64,000 bases of DNA from Streptomyces sp. TLI_171. GTDB lineage: Bacteria > Actinomycetota > Actinomycetes > Streptomycetales > Streptomycetaceae. The DNA is taken from positions 2,790,001 to 2,854,000 of the forward strand of contig NZ_RAPS01000001.1 in NCBI RefSeq assembly GCF_003610255.1, in the 5' to 3' direction. Below, one piece after another: positions 20,263 to 29,191 of this stretch; within the stretch, counting starts at the first letter, position 1, and every line of letters starts with the position of its first letter. A program made the position numbers and the translations under genes. The notes under the pieces were generated by a model that saw nothing but the letters and a program-made list of their open reading frames with translations, had not been told where the DNA came from and searched no databases.

Positions 20263-21393
20263 TCAGGTCGGGCCGGGCGGGGCGTGGTCGATGTGGACCG
20301 TGGCGGCGAGGAGCCGGGGGACTGCTCGGATCAGGGCTCGTTCGGCGGCGACCGCCACTTGGTGGCCGGCCACCACGGTGAGGGTGCGGTCGACCACCAC
20401 CTCGGCCTCGGCGCGCAGGGCGTGGCCGATCCAGCGCATGCGCACCGCGCCCACCCCGCGTACGCCGTCCACGGTGGCGAGTTCGCGTTCCGCCGCGTCG
20501 ACCAGGGCCGGGTCCACGGCGTCCATCAGCCGGCGGCCCACCTCGCGTACCGAGCTGCGCAGGACCGCCAGGATGGCCACCGTGATCAGCAGGCCGACCA
20601 CCGGGTCGGCGTAGCGCCAGCCGAGCGCGCTGCCGCCCGCCCCGATCAGCACCGCGAGCGAGGTCAGGCCGTCGGTGCGGGCGTGCAGGCCGTCGGCGAC
20701 CAGCGCTGCCGAGCCGATCCGGCGCCCGGTGGTGATCCGGTAGCGGGCCACCCACTCGTTGCCCGCGCACCCGGCGAGCGCCGCGACCGCGACCGCCCAG
20801 AGGTGTCCCACGGGCTGCGGGTGGAGCAGCCGGTCCACCGCCGTCCACCCGGCCAGCAGCGAGGACGCCGCCACCGCCAGCACCACGGCGACGCCCGCCA
20901 GGTCCTCGGCCCGCCCGTACCCGTAGGTGTAGCTGCGGTTCGCGGCCCGCCGGCCGAGCAGGAACGCCACCCCGAGCGGGACGGCGGTCAGCGCGTCCGC
21001 GACGTTGTGCACGGTGTCGCCGAGCAGCGCGACCGAGCCGGACAGCCCCGCGATCACCGCCTGCGCGGCGGCGGTGGCGCCCAGCACCAGGAGCGACACC
21101 CAGAGCGTGCGCAGGCCCTCGGCGGAGGACTCCAGCGCCGTGTCGACCCGGTCGGCCGCGTCGTGCGAGTGCGGGCGGAGCAGGTGGGCCAGGCGGTGCG
21201 CGGGACTCGGCCGGTGCTCGTGGCCGTGGTGCTCGTGACCGTGGTGCTCGTGCGGGTGGTTCTGGTGCTCGTGGTGCCCGTGATGCTCGCGGCCGTGATG
21301 GTGCGGCCGGTCGGATGTGTGATGGTGGTCATGCCCGTGGCCCGGGATTCGCCCGTGAAGGTGAGGCCCGTCGCCGTGTCCGCGTTCACCCAT
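20263..21393 (-). CDS. Cation diffusion facilitator with His-rich N-terminus
   Basis: A 376-residue metal/proton antiporter of the CDF family, probably exporting Zn(II), Co(II) or Ni(II). The first 65 residues form a very His-rich tail (HGHDHHHTSD, HHGHEHHGHEHR). Six membrane segments follow, with the metal site in segment 2 (DTVHNVADALTAVPLG) and segment 5 (DGLHARTDGLTSLAVL). The C-terminal domain has the CDF ferredoxin-like fold. The ATG at 21393 keeps the His tail; a longer in-frame start adds unrelated residues. No metal regulator is adjacent. Confidence 0.9.
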   Translation of the reverse strand: MGERGHGDGPHLHGRIPGHGHDHHHTSDRPHHHGREHHGHHEHQNHPHEHHGHEHHGHEHRPSPAHRLAHLLRPHSHDAADRVDTALESSAEGLRTLWVSLLVLGATAAAQAVIAGLSGSVALLGDTVHNVADALTAVPLGVAFLLGRRAANRSYTYGYGRAEDLAGVAVVLAVAASSLLAGWTAVDRLLHPQPVGHLWAVAVAALAGCAGNEWVARYRITTGRRIGSAALVADGLHARTDGLTSLAVLIGAGGSALGWRYADPVVGLLITVAILAVLRSSVREVGRRLMDAVDPALVDAAERELATVDGVRGVGAVRMRWIGHALRAEAEVVVDRTLTVVAGHQVAVAAERALIRAVPRLLAATVHIDHAPPGPT

Positions 21394-21633
21394 AGGGCTT
21401 ACGGTGGCACACCAACTCCCTTGCAGCCACTGTCGATGTACCGGCTCTGACCAGGTGCGATGCGCTCGCAGCTGCGAGCGGCGGGCAAGGTTTGCTGACG
21501 GGGCGTCACACAACGGCCCGAAACGGGCCCGCGTCCGGGCATCTCAGCAGACTTGTCACCCACAGCACCCACCCGAGGGCCTAGAGTGAGCGCTGACGCT
21601 CCCCGTCCGGACCCAGATCGAGAGGCAGCTGAT

Positions 21634-22086
21634 GTGACCGACCGTCATATCCCGGCCGCAGGCTCGGCATCCGCTGATCGGTCCACCGAACTACCCCACG
21701 TGTCGGTCGAGTTCGCCGCCTTCTGCGAGCTGCACGAACCCCGGTACCAGAGCTACGCCCGGGTCTGGTTCCAGGAGCCCGGCGCCGCCCACCGGGTGGT
21801 CCGGCTCGCCCTGCACGCCCTCGCCCGGGTCTGGCCCACCGTCCTGGAGAGCCCCAACCCGGCCGCGGTGGCCTGGCAGATCCTCCGCGACACCGTCACC
21901 GAGCAGCACGCCCTGGTGGGCGCCGGCAGCCTGCGTCCCGACGTGGACGCCGAGGAGGACCTGGCGATCCTGCACTACGTGGTCGGCCTGGCCACCCCGG
22001 AGATCGCCGACGTGATGGGCGGCGACACCGCCAACATCACCAGCCAGCTCCGGCAGACCCACCGGCGGCGCACCACCGACTGGTGA
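21634..22086 (+). CDS. Sigma-70-like small protein (degenerate ECF type)
   Basis: A 150-residue protein. Its first half (FCELHEPRYQSYARVWFQEPG) resembles sigma region 2, and its end (LAILHYVVGLATPEIADVMG, then NITSQLRQTHRR) resembles the region 4 helix-turn-helix. The acidic/aromatic features of region 2 are weak, so it may be a divergent ECF-like regulator. GTG at 21634 follows GAGAGG; an in-frame GTG at 21586 is possible, but it overlaps what looks like a -10 box (TAGAGT). A TGACG-GGG-CGTCA palindrome lies upstream at 21496-21508. Confidence 0.65.
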   Translation: MTDRHIPAAGSASADRSTELPHVSVEFAAFCELHEPRYQSYARVWFQEPGAAHRVVRLALHALARVWPTVLESPNPAAVAWQILRDTVTEQHALVGAGSLRPDVDAEEDLAILHYVVGLATPEIADVMGGDTANITSQLRQTHRRRTTDW

Positions 22087-22343
22087 CCCCGCCCGAGCCC
22101 TGCGGCGACCCCGCCGGGCTCGGCCGTTTCGGCGCCCGCCCCGGCGCGAGACCCGGCCCGCACGCCCCTTCGCCGCACCGCCCGCCCTGGGCCTGCCCCC
22201 GCACGCGGGGCGGGGACAGCGCGGACGGGTCGCACCCGGAGGACCCGTGAGCGAGATCACCGCGGGCCGCACTACCAGCGCGGCTCCGGGCAGCGAAGGA
22301 TGACGTCCAGTCAACCGAAGACGGACGAAGACGGAGACCCCGG

Positions 22344-23519
22344 ATGCCGTTCGACCACGCCGTGGCCATGTTCCAGCACCAGGCCGACGCCTGCGCCGCG
22401 TTGGGCTCACCGCTGTCCGCCGCGCTGCTGCGCCGGGCCGCCGAGGACCTGGCCGCGGGCGGACCGTGCGCCGCCGCGATCTCCGGCCACGAGGACGCCC
22501 CGGGGCCGGACGCCATCGCGCTCCGCCTGCTCGGCGCCGTGCACGCCTTGGTGCTCTCCGGCCGGGCCCCCGACCTCGCCGCGCACTATCCCAGTGTCGG
22601 CGGCCACTTCGACCCCGCCGACCCGGACGCGCCCTGGCCGGCCTTCCGCGCCGCGGTCGCCGACCGGCTGCCGTTCGTCCGCGAGTGGCTGACCCGGCCG
22701 CCGCAGACCAACGAGGTCGGCCGCGCCAACCTGCTGCTCACCGGTCTCGCCTGGGCCCAGCACCGGCTCGGCGCCACCGGCCCGGGCCCGGACACCACCG
22801 TGCCCGGCCGGGATGGCGCCGGGTCGGACGCGGTGGCCTCCGGCTCGGGCCAGGTGGCCCCCGGAACGGGCCAGGTCGCCGCCGGCCTGCCGGTGCGGCT
22901 GTACGAGCTCGGCTCCAGCGCCGGGCTCAACCTCCTGGCGGAGCAGTTCCGTTGCGTGTCCCCCGGGTTCTCCTACGGGCCGCCGGACTCTCCCGTGGTG
23001 CTGGCCGACGCCTGGCGCGGCGAGCCGCCCGCCTGGCTGCCCGACGCGCCCCTGCAGCGGGTGGTGGAGCGCCGCGGCTGCGACCTCACGCCGATCGACC
23101 CGTGCTCCGCGGCCGGCGCGCTGGCCCTGCGCGCCTACCTCTGGGCCGACCAACTCCCGCGCACGGAACGGCTGAACGGGGCGCTGGAGCTGGCCGCCCG
23201 TACCCCCGCCCCGGTCGAACCGGTCGGCGCGGCCGAGTTCCTGCGCGACGTCCACCTCGCGGAGGGCGCCCTCACCGTGGTCTGGCACTCGATCATGCGG
23301 CAGTACGTCCCCGCCGAGGAATGGCGGCTGGTGGAGGCCGAGTTGGAGCGGCTGGCGGCCGACTCCGGGCCCGCGGCGCCGTTCGTCCACCTGGCCCTGG
23401 AGCCGCGCCGGGTCGGCGACGCCCACCGCTTCCTGCTCACCGCCCGGCTCGGCAAGGAGCCGGAGACGGTGCTCGCCGAGGCGGTTCCGCACGGCCTCCC
23501 GGCCTGGACCGTCGCCTGA
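22344..23519 (+). CDS. DUF2332 family protein
   Basis: A 391-residue protein of the DUF2332 family, which is widespread in Actinobacteria and of unknown function. Recognisable blocks are NEVGRANLLLTGLAWAQH, LYELGSSAGLNLLAEQFRC, DLTPIDPCSAAGALALRAYL and GALTVVWHSIMRQYVP. The ELGSSAGLNL segment and the later acidic residues suggest a methyltransferase-like fold, but that is inference. A Gly/Asp-rich insertion around residues 145-180 looks like an expanded loop. It converges with the DinB gene; the stops are 7 bp apart. Confidence 0.85.
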   Translation: MPFDHAVAMFQHQADACAALGSPLSAALLRRAAEDLAAGGPCAAAISGHEDAPGPDAIALRLLGAVHALVLSGRAPDLAAHYPSVGGHFDPADPDAPWPAFRAAVADRLPFVREWLTRPPQTNEVGRANLLLTGLAWAQHRLGATGPGPDTTVPGRDGAGSDAVASGSGQVAPGTGQVAAGLPVRLYELGSSAGLNLLAEQFRCVSPGFSYGPPDSPVVLADAWRGEPPAWLPDAPLQRVVERRGCDLTPIDPCSAAGALALRAYLWADQLPRTERLNGALELAARTPAPVEPVGAAEFLRDVHLAEGALTVVWHSIMRQYVPAEEWRLVEAELERLAADSGPAAPFVHLALEPRRVGDAHRFLLTARLGKEPETVLAEAVPHGLPAWTVA

Positions 23520-23526
23520 CGCTGCA

Positions 23527-24066
23527 TCAGCTCGCTCGGTGCTGCCGCCCGGTGACGTCGAAGAGGTGGTGCACCGGGTCGTGGATCAGGTACTGGGCGA
23601 AGGACTCCACGGTGAACCGCGCGCCGTCGCTGCGCGTGCCGGTCCGCTGCCGCTGCTCGACCGTCACGCCCTCGAAGCCGAGCGCCAACCGATCTGCCGC
23701 GGAGGCGAGCTCGACGGACACCACGGCCGGGTCCTGCTCGTGGTAGCGCTCCGCCACGGCGGTCGCGTCCTGGTCCCAGTTGGCGAACAGCGGGTCGTCC
23801 TCGGTCAGCATCAGCCGCAGCCGCACGTCGAACAGCCGGAAGACGTCGCGGACGTGGCAGGAGTACTCGAGGTCCGACCACACCTCGGCGCTGGGCCGCT
23901 CGCCCAGCGCCGCCGGGTCGCCCGCCAGCAGCTCGGTCCAGGCCGCCGCGTTGGCCCGGATCAGGCCCGGCACCTCCTCGATGGAGACGGCCGGGGTGTC
24001 GAGACCGCAGTCGGCGCAGGAGCGCTCGAGGACCCAGGTCCAGTCCTTGGTGTCAGGAGTGATCAT
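23527..24066 (-). CDS. DinB-superfamily protein
   Basis: A 179-residue helical-bundle protein of the DinB/MDMPI-like superfamily. Members bind a divalent metal through three His and often act in thiol-dependent reactions. Candidate ligands are in SDLEYSCHVRDVF and FAQYLIHDPVHHLFDV. The N-terminus (WTWVLERSCADCGLD) carries a Cys pair typical of a Streptomyces subgroup. There is no membrane segment. The substrate is unknown. Confidence 0.82.
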   Translation of the reverse strand: MITPDTKDWTWVLERSCADCGLDTPAVSIEEVPGLIRANAAAWTELLAGDPAALGERPSAEVWSDLEYSCHVRDVFRLFDVRLRLMLTEDDPLFANWDQDATAVAERYHEQDPAVVSVELASAADRLALGFEGVTVEQRQRTGTRSDGARFTVESFAQYLIHDPVHHLFDVTGRQHRAS

Positions 24067-24276
24067 GCACCCAGGATGGCCCGGCGCGTCCCCTTCCGGC
24101 CAGTGGCAGGAACGCCAGCGGGCCTCGATATCCCGCCAGCCGATCGGCGGTTGCGACGGGCCCGTCCGCGGCCGCCCCCGCGACGGACCGCCCGGTGGCG
24201 CGGCGTAGCATGCTGCCTACTCGCGACCCGCCCGACCCCAAGCGGACCGGGCCGCTCGTACACCCACGGGGGGAAC

Positions 24277-25233
24277 ATGACCATCCGCACTCCGGTGCGC
24301 GCCGCGCTGTGCCTGCTCTCGGCCGCGGCCGTGCTGGTCCCGGTCGCCGGCTGCGCCAAGAAGAACGCGCCATCCGACGATCACACCGCGGCGGCCGCCG
24401 CGCCGTCCGACCTGCCCGCCACGCCCGGCCCGACCGACAGCGCACCGGCGAGCGCCCCACCCAGTACCGTGCCCAGCGCCTCGCCGTCCGCGAGCGCCTC
24501 CGCCACCGCGAAGCCCTCGCGCAGCGCCACCCCGACCCGCGCCACCAGCCGCCCGCCGACCGCGGCCCCCGCGCCCGTCGCCAAGGCCGGCCCGGTCGCG
24601 CCACCGCCGCCGGCCGTCCCGCCGCACACCCCGCCGCTGCAGAGCTCCTGCAAGCCGTCCTACACCGGCACCAACCTGCCGAAGGCCGACGTCGCCGCCG
24701 CGCTCACCGCCGCCGCCGGCACCACCCGCACCTTCACCCTCAGCGCCCCGTCCGGCGGCCGCACCACCGACACCCTGCCACCGCTGTCGCTCGCCCTGGT
24801 CAAGGCCATCGCTTGGCAGGAGAGCGGCTGGCAGTCCGCCATCAAGGCCTGTGACGGCGGCATCGGCACCATGCAGATCATGCCGGGCACCGCCACCACC
24901 ATGAACAACAAGTACGGCACCAGTTCCGACGTGAACACCCTCGCCGGCAACGTCCAGATCGGCACCCAGTACCTGGACTGGCTGGTCGCCTACTACGGGG
25001 ACTCCTGCTTCGGCGGCAACTACGACCTCTCGCCCGACCCGGTGAGCGGCAAGACCCCGCTGCTCGACCTGGTCATCGCCGCCTACAACGCCGGCGCGGG
25101 CAACGTCCACTACAACGTCTCCACCGACCCGACCACCGGCGCCGAGGTCGGCGTCTCGGTGATCCCGAACCCGTCCTACGTCGCCAACGTCAAGGCGCTG
25201 ATGACCAAGGCGCCCTGGACCACCGCGAGTTGA
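24277..25233 (+). CDS. Lipoprotein with lytic transglycosylase (SLT) domain
   Basis: A secreted, probably lipid-anchored peptidoglycan hydrolase of 318 residues. The signal peptide ends in the lipobox VAGC (about residue 26). A long Pro/Ser/Ala/Thr linker (about 30-125) follows, and then a lysozyme-like domain in which WQESGWQS supplies the catalytic Glu, with GGIGTMQIMPGTA and VIAAYNAGAGNV as the usual SLT motifs. ATG at 24277 is preceded by a G-rich ribosome site. It probably acts in wall remodelling. Confidence 0.9.
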   Translation: MTIRTPVRAALCLLSAAAVLVPVAGCAKKNAPSDDHTAAAAAPSDLPATPGPTDSAPASAPPSTVPSASPSASASATAKPSRSATPTRATSRPPTAAPAPVAKAGPVAPPPPAVPPHTPPLQSSCKPSYTGTNLPKADVAAALTAAAGTTRTFTLSAPSGGRTTDTLPPLSLALVKAIAWQESGWQSAIKACDGGIGTMQIMPGTATTMNNKYGTSSDVNTLAGNVQIGTQYLDWLVAYYGDSCFGGNYDLSPDPVSGKTPLLDLVIAAYNAGAGNVHYNVSTDPTTGAEVGVSVIPNPSYVANVKALMTKAPWTTAS

Positions 25234-25262
25234 CCCGTATCACCCCGTGCGCCCCGCGCCGC

Positions 25263-25300
25263 GCGCCCTGAACGCCGGACGTTTCCGGGGCTCAGGGCGC
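25263..25300. terminator. Hairpin between convergent genes
   Basis: GCGCCCTG (25263-25270) pairs with CAGGGCGC (25293-25300), and an inner CCGG/CCGG extends the structure. Confidence 0.65.
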
Positions 25301-25302
25301 GG

Positions 25303-25371
25303 GGTCGGGCGGGGCGGGCGGGTCGGGCGGGTCGGGCGGGTCGGGCGGGTCGGGCGGGTCGGGCGGGGCAG
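25303..25371. repeat. 9-bp G-rich tandem repeat
   Basis: Five or six copies of GGGTCGGGC, bordered by GGGGCGGGC, lie in the gap just past the HIT gene stop. The GGG runs on the + strand could form G-quadruplexes. Confidence 0.85.
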
Positions 25372-25374
25372 GGT

Positions 25375-25839
25375 TCAGGGCTCGACCGGCAGGGCGGCGG
25401 CGATCCGCTCGGCGAGCTCGTCCATCCGGTCCGCGGGCACCGCGCGCTCGCCCGCGCGCAGCAGGCCGAACACCCTGGGGCCGCGCAGCTCCGGCGGCAG
25501 ATCCGCGTCCCGCGGCACCACGTGGAAGTGCACGTGCGCGAACCCGGCGGCCTCGCCGAACTGCGCCACGTACGCCTTCGCACACCCGGTCACGGCCGCC
25601 AGCGCCCGCGCCAACCGGACCTGCCACACCCCCAGCGACGCCGCCTCGTCATCGCTCAGCTCCGCCATCGACTCCACGTGCCGCCGGGGCAGCAGCACCA
25701 GCCACCCCGGCAACGCGCAGTCCACCGCGTGCACCACCCGCCAGTGCGCGTCCGCCGCGATCCGCTGGAACCGCGGCAACCGCGCGAACTCCGCCTCCCT
25801 GGCACACGCGTAGCACTCCCCCGCCACTCCACTGCTCAC
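25375..25839 (-). CDS. HIT-family protein
   Basis: A 154-residue histidine-triad nucleotide hydrolase or transferase. The triad FAHVHFHVVPR is complete (H-phi-H-phi-H). An N-terminal CYAC followed by a downstream His resembles the zinc site of Hint/Fhit-type proteins. WRVVHAVDCALPGWLVLLPRRHVE is the conserved beta region. Likely cytoplasmic, acting on AMP-linked substrates; the exact substrate is unknown. Confidence 0.9.
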   Translation of the reverse strand: MSSGVAGECYACAREAEFARLPRFQRIAADAHWRVVHAVDCALPGWLVLLPRRHVESMAELSDDEAASLGVWQVRLARALAAVTGCAKAYVAQFGEAAGFAHVHFHVVPRDADLPPELRGPRVFGLLRAGERAVPADRMDELAERIAAALPVEP

Positions 25840-25879
25840 CCGCTGACCCTACGGGCCCACGCCCCCCACCGCACCGGCA

Positions 25880-26080
25880 TCAGCCCGGCTGCCCCACCAC
25901 GTTCACCGAACACACCGACGACGTCGGCACCAGGCCCGGCAGGAACGACCCCAGCAGGTGCGAACACACCGCCGCCTGCTGCTCGTTCTGCACCCCCTCC
26001 GCCACCGCGCTCCCCGCCGCACCGGTCACACCCGCCACCGCCACGACCAACCCCAGCACCGCACGCTTCCACCGCACCAC
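25880..26080 (-). CDS. Small secreted protein with one Cys pair
   Basis: A 66-residue exported peptide. The basic start and hydrophobic run (RAVLGLVVAVAGVTGAAG) end in a likely cleavage site near ALA-like SAVAE. The mature part of about 37 residues contains two Cys (AAVCSHLLGSF and SSVCSVNVVG) that could form a disulfide. GTG at 26080 is chosen because GGAGGG lies eight bases before it; an adjacent GTG is equally possible. The length recalls small secreted Streptomyces surface peptides, but I see no chaplin or rodlin signature. It lies just beyond the mycosin gene. Confidence 0.6.
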   Translation of the reverse strand: MVRWKRAVLGLVVAVAGVTGAAGSAVAEGVQNEQQAAVCSHLLGSFLPGLVPTSSVCSVNVVGQPG

Positions 26081-26198
26081 GACAACCGCCCTCCGGGCAC
26101 TAGACGACCGAACACCGCCATCTCCTACCCCACCGCCCCCGCCCCGCACGAACACCTACCGCCGTCCGAGGGCGTGTCGCCCACCCCCGGACACGCGA

Positions 26199-26234
26199 AC
26201 GGCCCCCCACGACGCTGTCGTCATGAGGGGCCGT
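26199..26234. terminator. Hairpin after mycosin gene 1
   Basis: ACGGCCCC (26199-26206) pairs with GGGGCCGT (26227-26234), with an inner ACGAC/GTCGT stem, 16 bp past the stop on the - strand. Confidence 0.7.
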
Positions 26235-26249
26235 CAGTTGCTCTGTGCG

Positions 26250-27647
26250 TCACCGCTGGTACGGGTTCCCCCCGGCCGGCGGCGGCTGCTGCGGCTGATA
26301 CTGCCCCTGGGGCGGGTACGGCTGCTGCTGGCCGTACGCACCCGGCTGCTGGGGCGGCGCGTAGCCGTACGCCGGCCCACCCGGGCCACCACCGGGCCCC
26401 GCCGGCCCGCCGGGGCCGCCAGGGCCCCCGCTGCCGCCACCGCCGCCGTTCTTGGAGCGGCGGACCAGGACGATGATCAGCACGACGACGAGGACCGCCA
26501 GGACGGCGCCGCCGATCCCGATCAGCATGCCGCTGCCACTCCCGGAGTCACTGCTCGCCTGCGGCGCCGTGCTACCACCGGACGGGGGCGCCTGAGCAGG
26601 AGTGGAGGCCGTAGCGGACCCTCCCGGCATGTTGCCGTTCGGCTCCGCGCGGTTGAGCAGCGGATTCTCCTTCGGCCCGTTGTCCACCGCCGGGTTGGCC
26701 GCCAGCGCACCCGCCGGGGTGGCAATGCCGTAGCCGTACTTGTCGTTCGGGAAGGGCCCCTTGCCGTCCGGCTGCACGGCGCTCTTGATCATCCGGTTGA
26801 TGACCTGGCCGGCCGACAGGTTCGGGTACTTCGAGCGGACGAGGGCTGCGATGGCAGAGACGAAGGACGTCGCGTCCGAGGTACCAGTGCCCTCGGCATA
26901 GCCTTGCCCACGGCTGGCGTGGCGGATCTTCTCGGCCGGTGCCGCCAGCGTCACCTGCGGACCTGTCGTCGACTTCGGCCAGACGTCGCCTGATTCGACC
27001 ACGCCCGACACCGCGACGACTCCCGCGTACCCGGCCGGAAATTCGACCGCCAGACCGGGCGTGTTGCCTGAGGACGCCACGAGAACAACGTCCTTCTTCA
27101 CGGCGTAGTCGACCGCCTCACGAAGTCCGGTGTCAGTCGTGCTTCCGCCGCCGATCGACATGTTGATGACCTTGGCACCATGGTCGACCGCAAAGCGAAT
27201 GCCCTTGCTGACGTCCGTGTTGCCCTTGGTGTCGAATCCGCCGGACTGCTGGAGCTCGATCTTGATCGGGAGGATCTTCGCCTTGGGAGCCAGCCCCATC
27301 ACACCAGCGTTGTCACCATGCCCGTGCGCAGCGATGTTGCTCGCCATGCCGGTCCCGTGGCCGTCGGTGTCGGTACGTCCGTCCCCGCCGCCACCGGTGA
27401 GGTCGAGGCCCGGGAGAACCTGGCCGGCCAGGTCCGGGTGGTCTGCGTTGACGCCGCTGTCGATGACCGCAACGATCACGCCGTCGCCCTGACTGATCGG
27501 CCAAACCCGCGAGGCCGCACCGTAGTTCTTGAGGGCCCACTGTGCCTCGCGGTTCTCGTCCGCGGCGGCGGGCCCGGCGCTGACGCCCCACAACAGGGCT
27601 CCCGCAGCGAGCGCGGCCAGACCGCGCACGGATCGGCTGGTCGTCAA
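26250..27647 (-). CDS. Mycosin-like subtilisin (type VII secretion-associated), module 1
   Basis: A membrane-anchored S8 serine protease of 465 residues of the MycP type. After a signal peptide (to about residue 29), the triad is Asp63 (VIDSGVN), His97 (DGHGTGMAS) and Ser257 (GTSDATSFVS). A single membrane segment near 391-415 is followed by a Gly/Pro/Gln-rich cytoplasmic tail. Mycosins process or stabilise type VII (ESX) machinery. TTG at 27647 is the only start giving a full signal peptide with GGGGTG upstream. It follows the two WXG genes in the same direction. Core ESX genes are not in the window. Confidence 0.9.
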   Translation of the reverse strand: MTTSRSVRGLAALAAGALLWGVSAGPAAADENREAQWALKNYGAASRVWPISQGDGVIVAVIDSGVNADHPDLAGQVLPGLDLTGGGGDGRTDTDGHGTGMASNIAAHGHGDNAGVMGLAPKAKILPIKIELQQSGGFDTKGNTDVSKGIRFAVDHGAKVINMSIGGGSTTDTGLREAVDYAVKKDVVLVASSGNTPGLAVEFPAGYAGVVAVSGVVESGDVWPKSTTGPQVTLAAPAEKIRHASRGQGYAEGTGTSDATSFVSAIAALVRSKYPNLSAGQVINRMIKSAVQPDGKGPFPNDKYGYGIATPAGALAANPAVDNGPKENPLLNRAEPNGNMPGGSATASTPAQAPPSGGSTAPQASSDSGSGSGMLIGIGGAVLAVLVVVLIIVLVRRSKNGGGGGSGGPGGPGGPAGPGGGPGGPAYGYAPPQQPGAYGQQQPYPPQGQYQPQQPPPAGGNPYQR

Positions 27648-27671
27648 GCCTCGTCACCCCACTCGTTGAAG

Positions 27672-27709
27672 CGGCCGCCCCACAGACCATCAGATCTGCG
27701 GGACGGCCG
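27672..27709. terminator. Inverted repeat between substrate and mycosin genes
   Basis: Arms at 27672-27686 and 27695-27709 match at 13 of 15 positions with a short loop. It may attenuate mycosin expression within the operon or stabilise the upstream mRNA. Confidence 0.5.
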
Positions 27710-27739
27710 GTCGTGTTCGACTGTTCTACTGGCCGAACG

Positions 27740-29143
27740 TCATTCCACCACGTCCGGGTTGACGTGGTTGCCGGACGCCCAGGTTTCCTCGTCCTCGACG
27801 AGGTAGTCCGGGCGGTCCTTCCCGCGCTTCTTGTCCTTCTTGCCCGCCTGGCCGTGGCCGGCCATTCCGCCGCCGTGACCGGCACCGGCCTGCCCGGGAC
27901 CGCCGGCCTGGCCGGCTCCGCCGCCCTGGCCGAAACGGCTCCGGCCGATGCCGGACCCGCCTTCGCTGAACGCCCGGCCACCGGAAGCGGCGTGGGTCGA
28001 CTCGCCCACCACGCCGCCGGCCTTGCCGGTCAGACCGCGCCCGGCGCGTCCGCCCGCGCCGCCGCCGGCACCACCCTCACCGGCTCCGCCGCCCAGGCCA
28101 CCACTGCCGCCCATGCCGCCGGCCCCGAACGTCCCGGCCTTCGACACGCTGTTGCCGCTGAAGCCCGCGCGGCTGCCGCCGATACCGGTGCCGCCGCCCA
28201 TGCCGATCTCACCGTGGCCGCCCAGACCGGCAGCGCTGCCACCGCTGGTCAGCCCGAACCCACCGCCGCCCGACGGGCCGTGCACCGCGCCGGCACCGCT
28301 CGTGCCGCCGATCTGCCCGGCACCACCGCGGATGACAGTCCCGCCCTGGACGCCGTCGATTCCGGTCCCCGGCCCCTTCGGCTGCGGAAGCGCATTGGCC
28401 GTACCGCCGGAGATGCCCGCATCGGTCGGACGGACCACCGTCGGCTGGACCTTCGGCGCCTTCGGCGTGCTGCTCGTCACCGTGCGCTGCCCGGAGACCT
28501 TCGACCCGGACGAGCCGCCCGTTCCGGCGCTGCTCTGAGCAAGGCCCATTCCAGCGCCCGCGATCAGCGCGCCAAGAGCGGAGGCCCCGCCGTTGTCCGG
28601 CGGGGTGAGTTCCCGTTCGTCGCCGCGGCGGCCCCAGGTGGGTACCTGGAGGTAGTTGGTCGCGCTGCGGTAGCTGGTAGCCAGCACCTCCATCACCCCG
28701 ACCGCTTCCTGCTTCCGGGTGTCGGCGATCGAGGTGCGGGACTCCTCGGTGTTGATCCCCACCGACTGCTGCGCGAAGTCACCCAGCGAGTCTCCAGCCT
28801 TGTCCCAGAAGCCCGGCTCCTCGGGCATGTCACGCTTGGCCTTGTCGATCGCCTCGGACATCATCTGCAGCGCACCAGCAGCATCATTCGCATAAGCGGC
28901 TGCGTTGTTGACGTTGTTGGCGAGCGAGGTCATGCGCGTGTAGAACGCATCGCTGGTGGAGCCCTGCCAGGAGTCGGTCGCATCGGCAGCGGCAGTGTTC
29001 AACGCTGTCCGGATCTGCTTCAGCGTGTCAGTGGCCCGCCGCCATGGGTCAGCTGCCGCCATGACCGCACCGGAGTCCATGGCCTGGACCATGGAGCGCA
29101 TTTGGCCGTGACTGTAGTCGGTGAAACTGGTGAACTCACTCAC
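27740..29143 (-). CDS. WXG-type putative type VII substrate with Gly-rich region, module 1
   Basis: A 467-residue protein. The N-terminal 180 residues are helical with a WxG turn (TDSWQGSTSDAFYTRM, about residue 58), as in WXG100/PPE-like proteins. The middle is a long Gly/Ala-rich low-complexity region from about residue 185 to 430. The C-terminus ends in a charged patch (KKDKKRGKDRPDYLVEDEETW), in which YLVED fits the type VII export motif YxxxD/E. No signal peptide. The paralogue at 55801 has the same plan and nearly the same C-terminus. Probably exported through an ESX-like machine; role unknown. Confidence 0.82.
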   Translation of the reverse strand: MSEFTSFTDYSHGQMRSMVQAMDSGAVMAAADPWRRATDTLKQIRTALNTAAADATDSWQGSTSDAFYTRMTSLANNVNNAAAYANDAAGALQMMSEAIDKAKRDMPEEPGFWDKAGDSLGDFAQQSVGINTEESRTSIADTRKQEAVGVMEVLATSYRSATNYLQVPTWGRRGDERELTPPDNGGASALGALIAGAGMGLAQSSAGTGGSSGSKVSGQRTVTSSTPKAPKVQPTVVRPTDAGISGGTANALPQPKGPGTGIDGVQGGTVIRGGAGQIGGTSGAGAVHGPSGGGGFGLTSGGSAAGLGGHGEIGMGGGTGIGGSRAGFSGNSVSKAGTFGAGGMGGSGGLGGGAGEGGAGGGAGGRAGRGLTGKAGGVVGESTHAASGGRAFSEGGSGIGRSRFGQGGGAGQAGGPGQAGAGHGGGMAGHGQAGKKDKKRGKDRPDYLVEDEETWASGNHVNPDVVE

Positions 29144-29191
29144 GGTTGCCTCCCTCGCCGGGCCCTGCCAGTTCCTCGGTCATACGGCTCG

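Noticed and set aside
19805..20848. A - strand frame covering the 21-bp repeat
   Set aside because: It crosses the CDF gene out of frame. The repeat units have lengths that shift the frame, so there is no consistent coding repeat.
25247..25813. A + strand frame with RVG repeats over the 9-bp array
   Set aside because: It is produced by the G-rich repeat and by antisense of the HIT gene.
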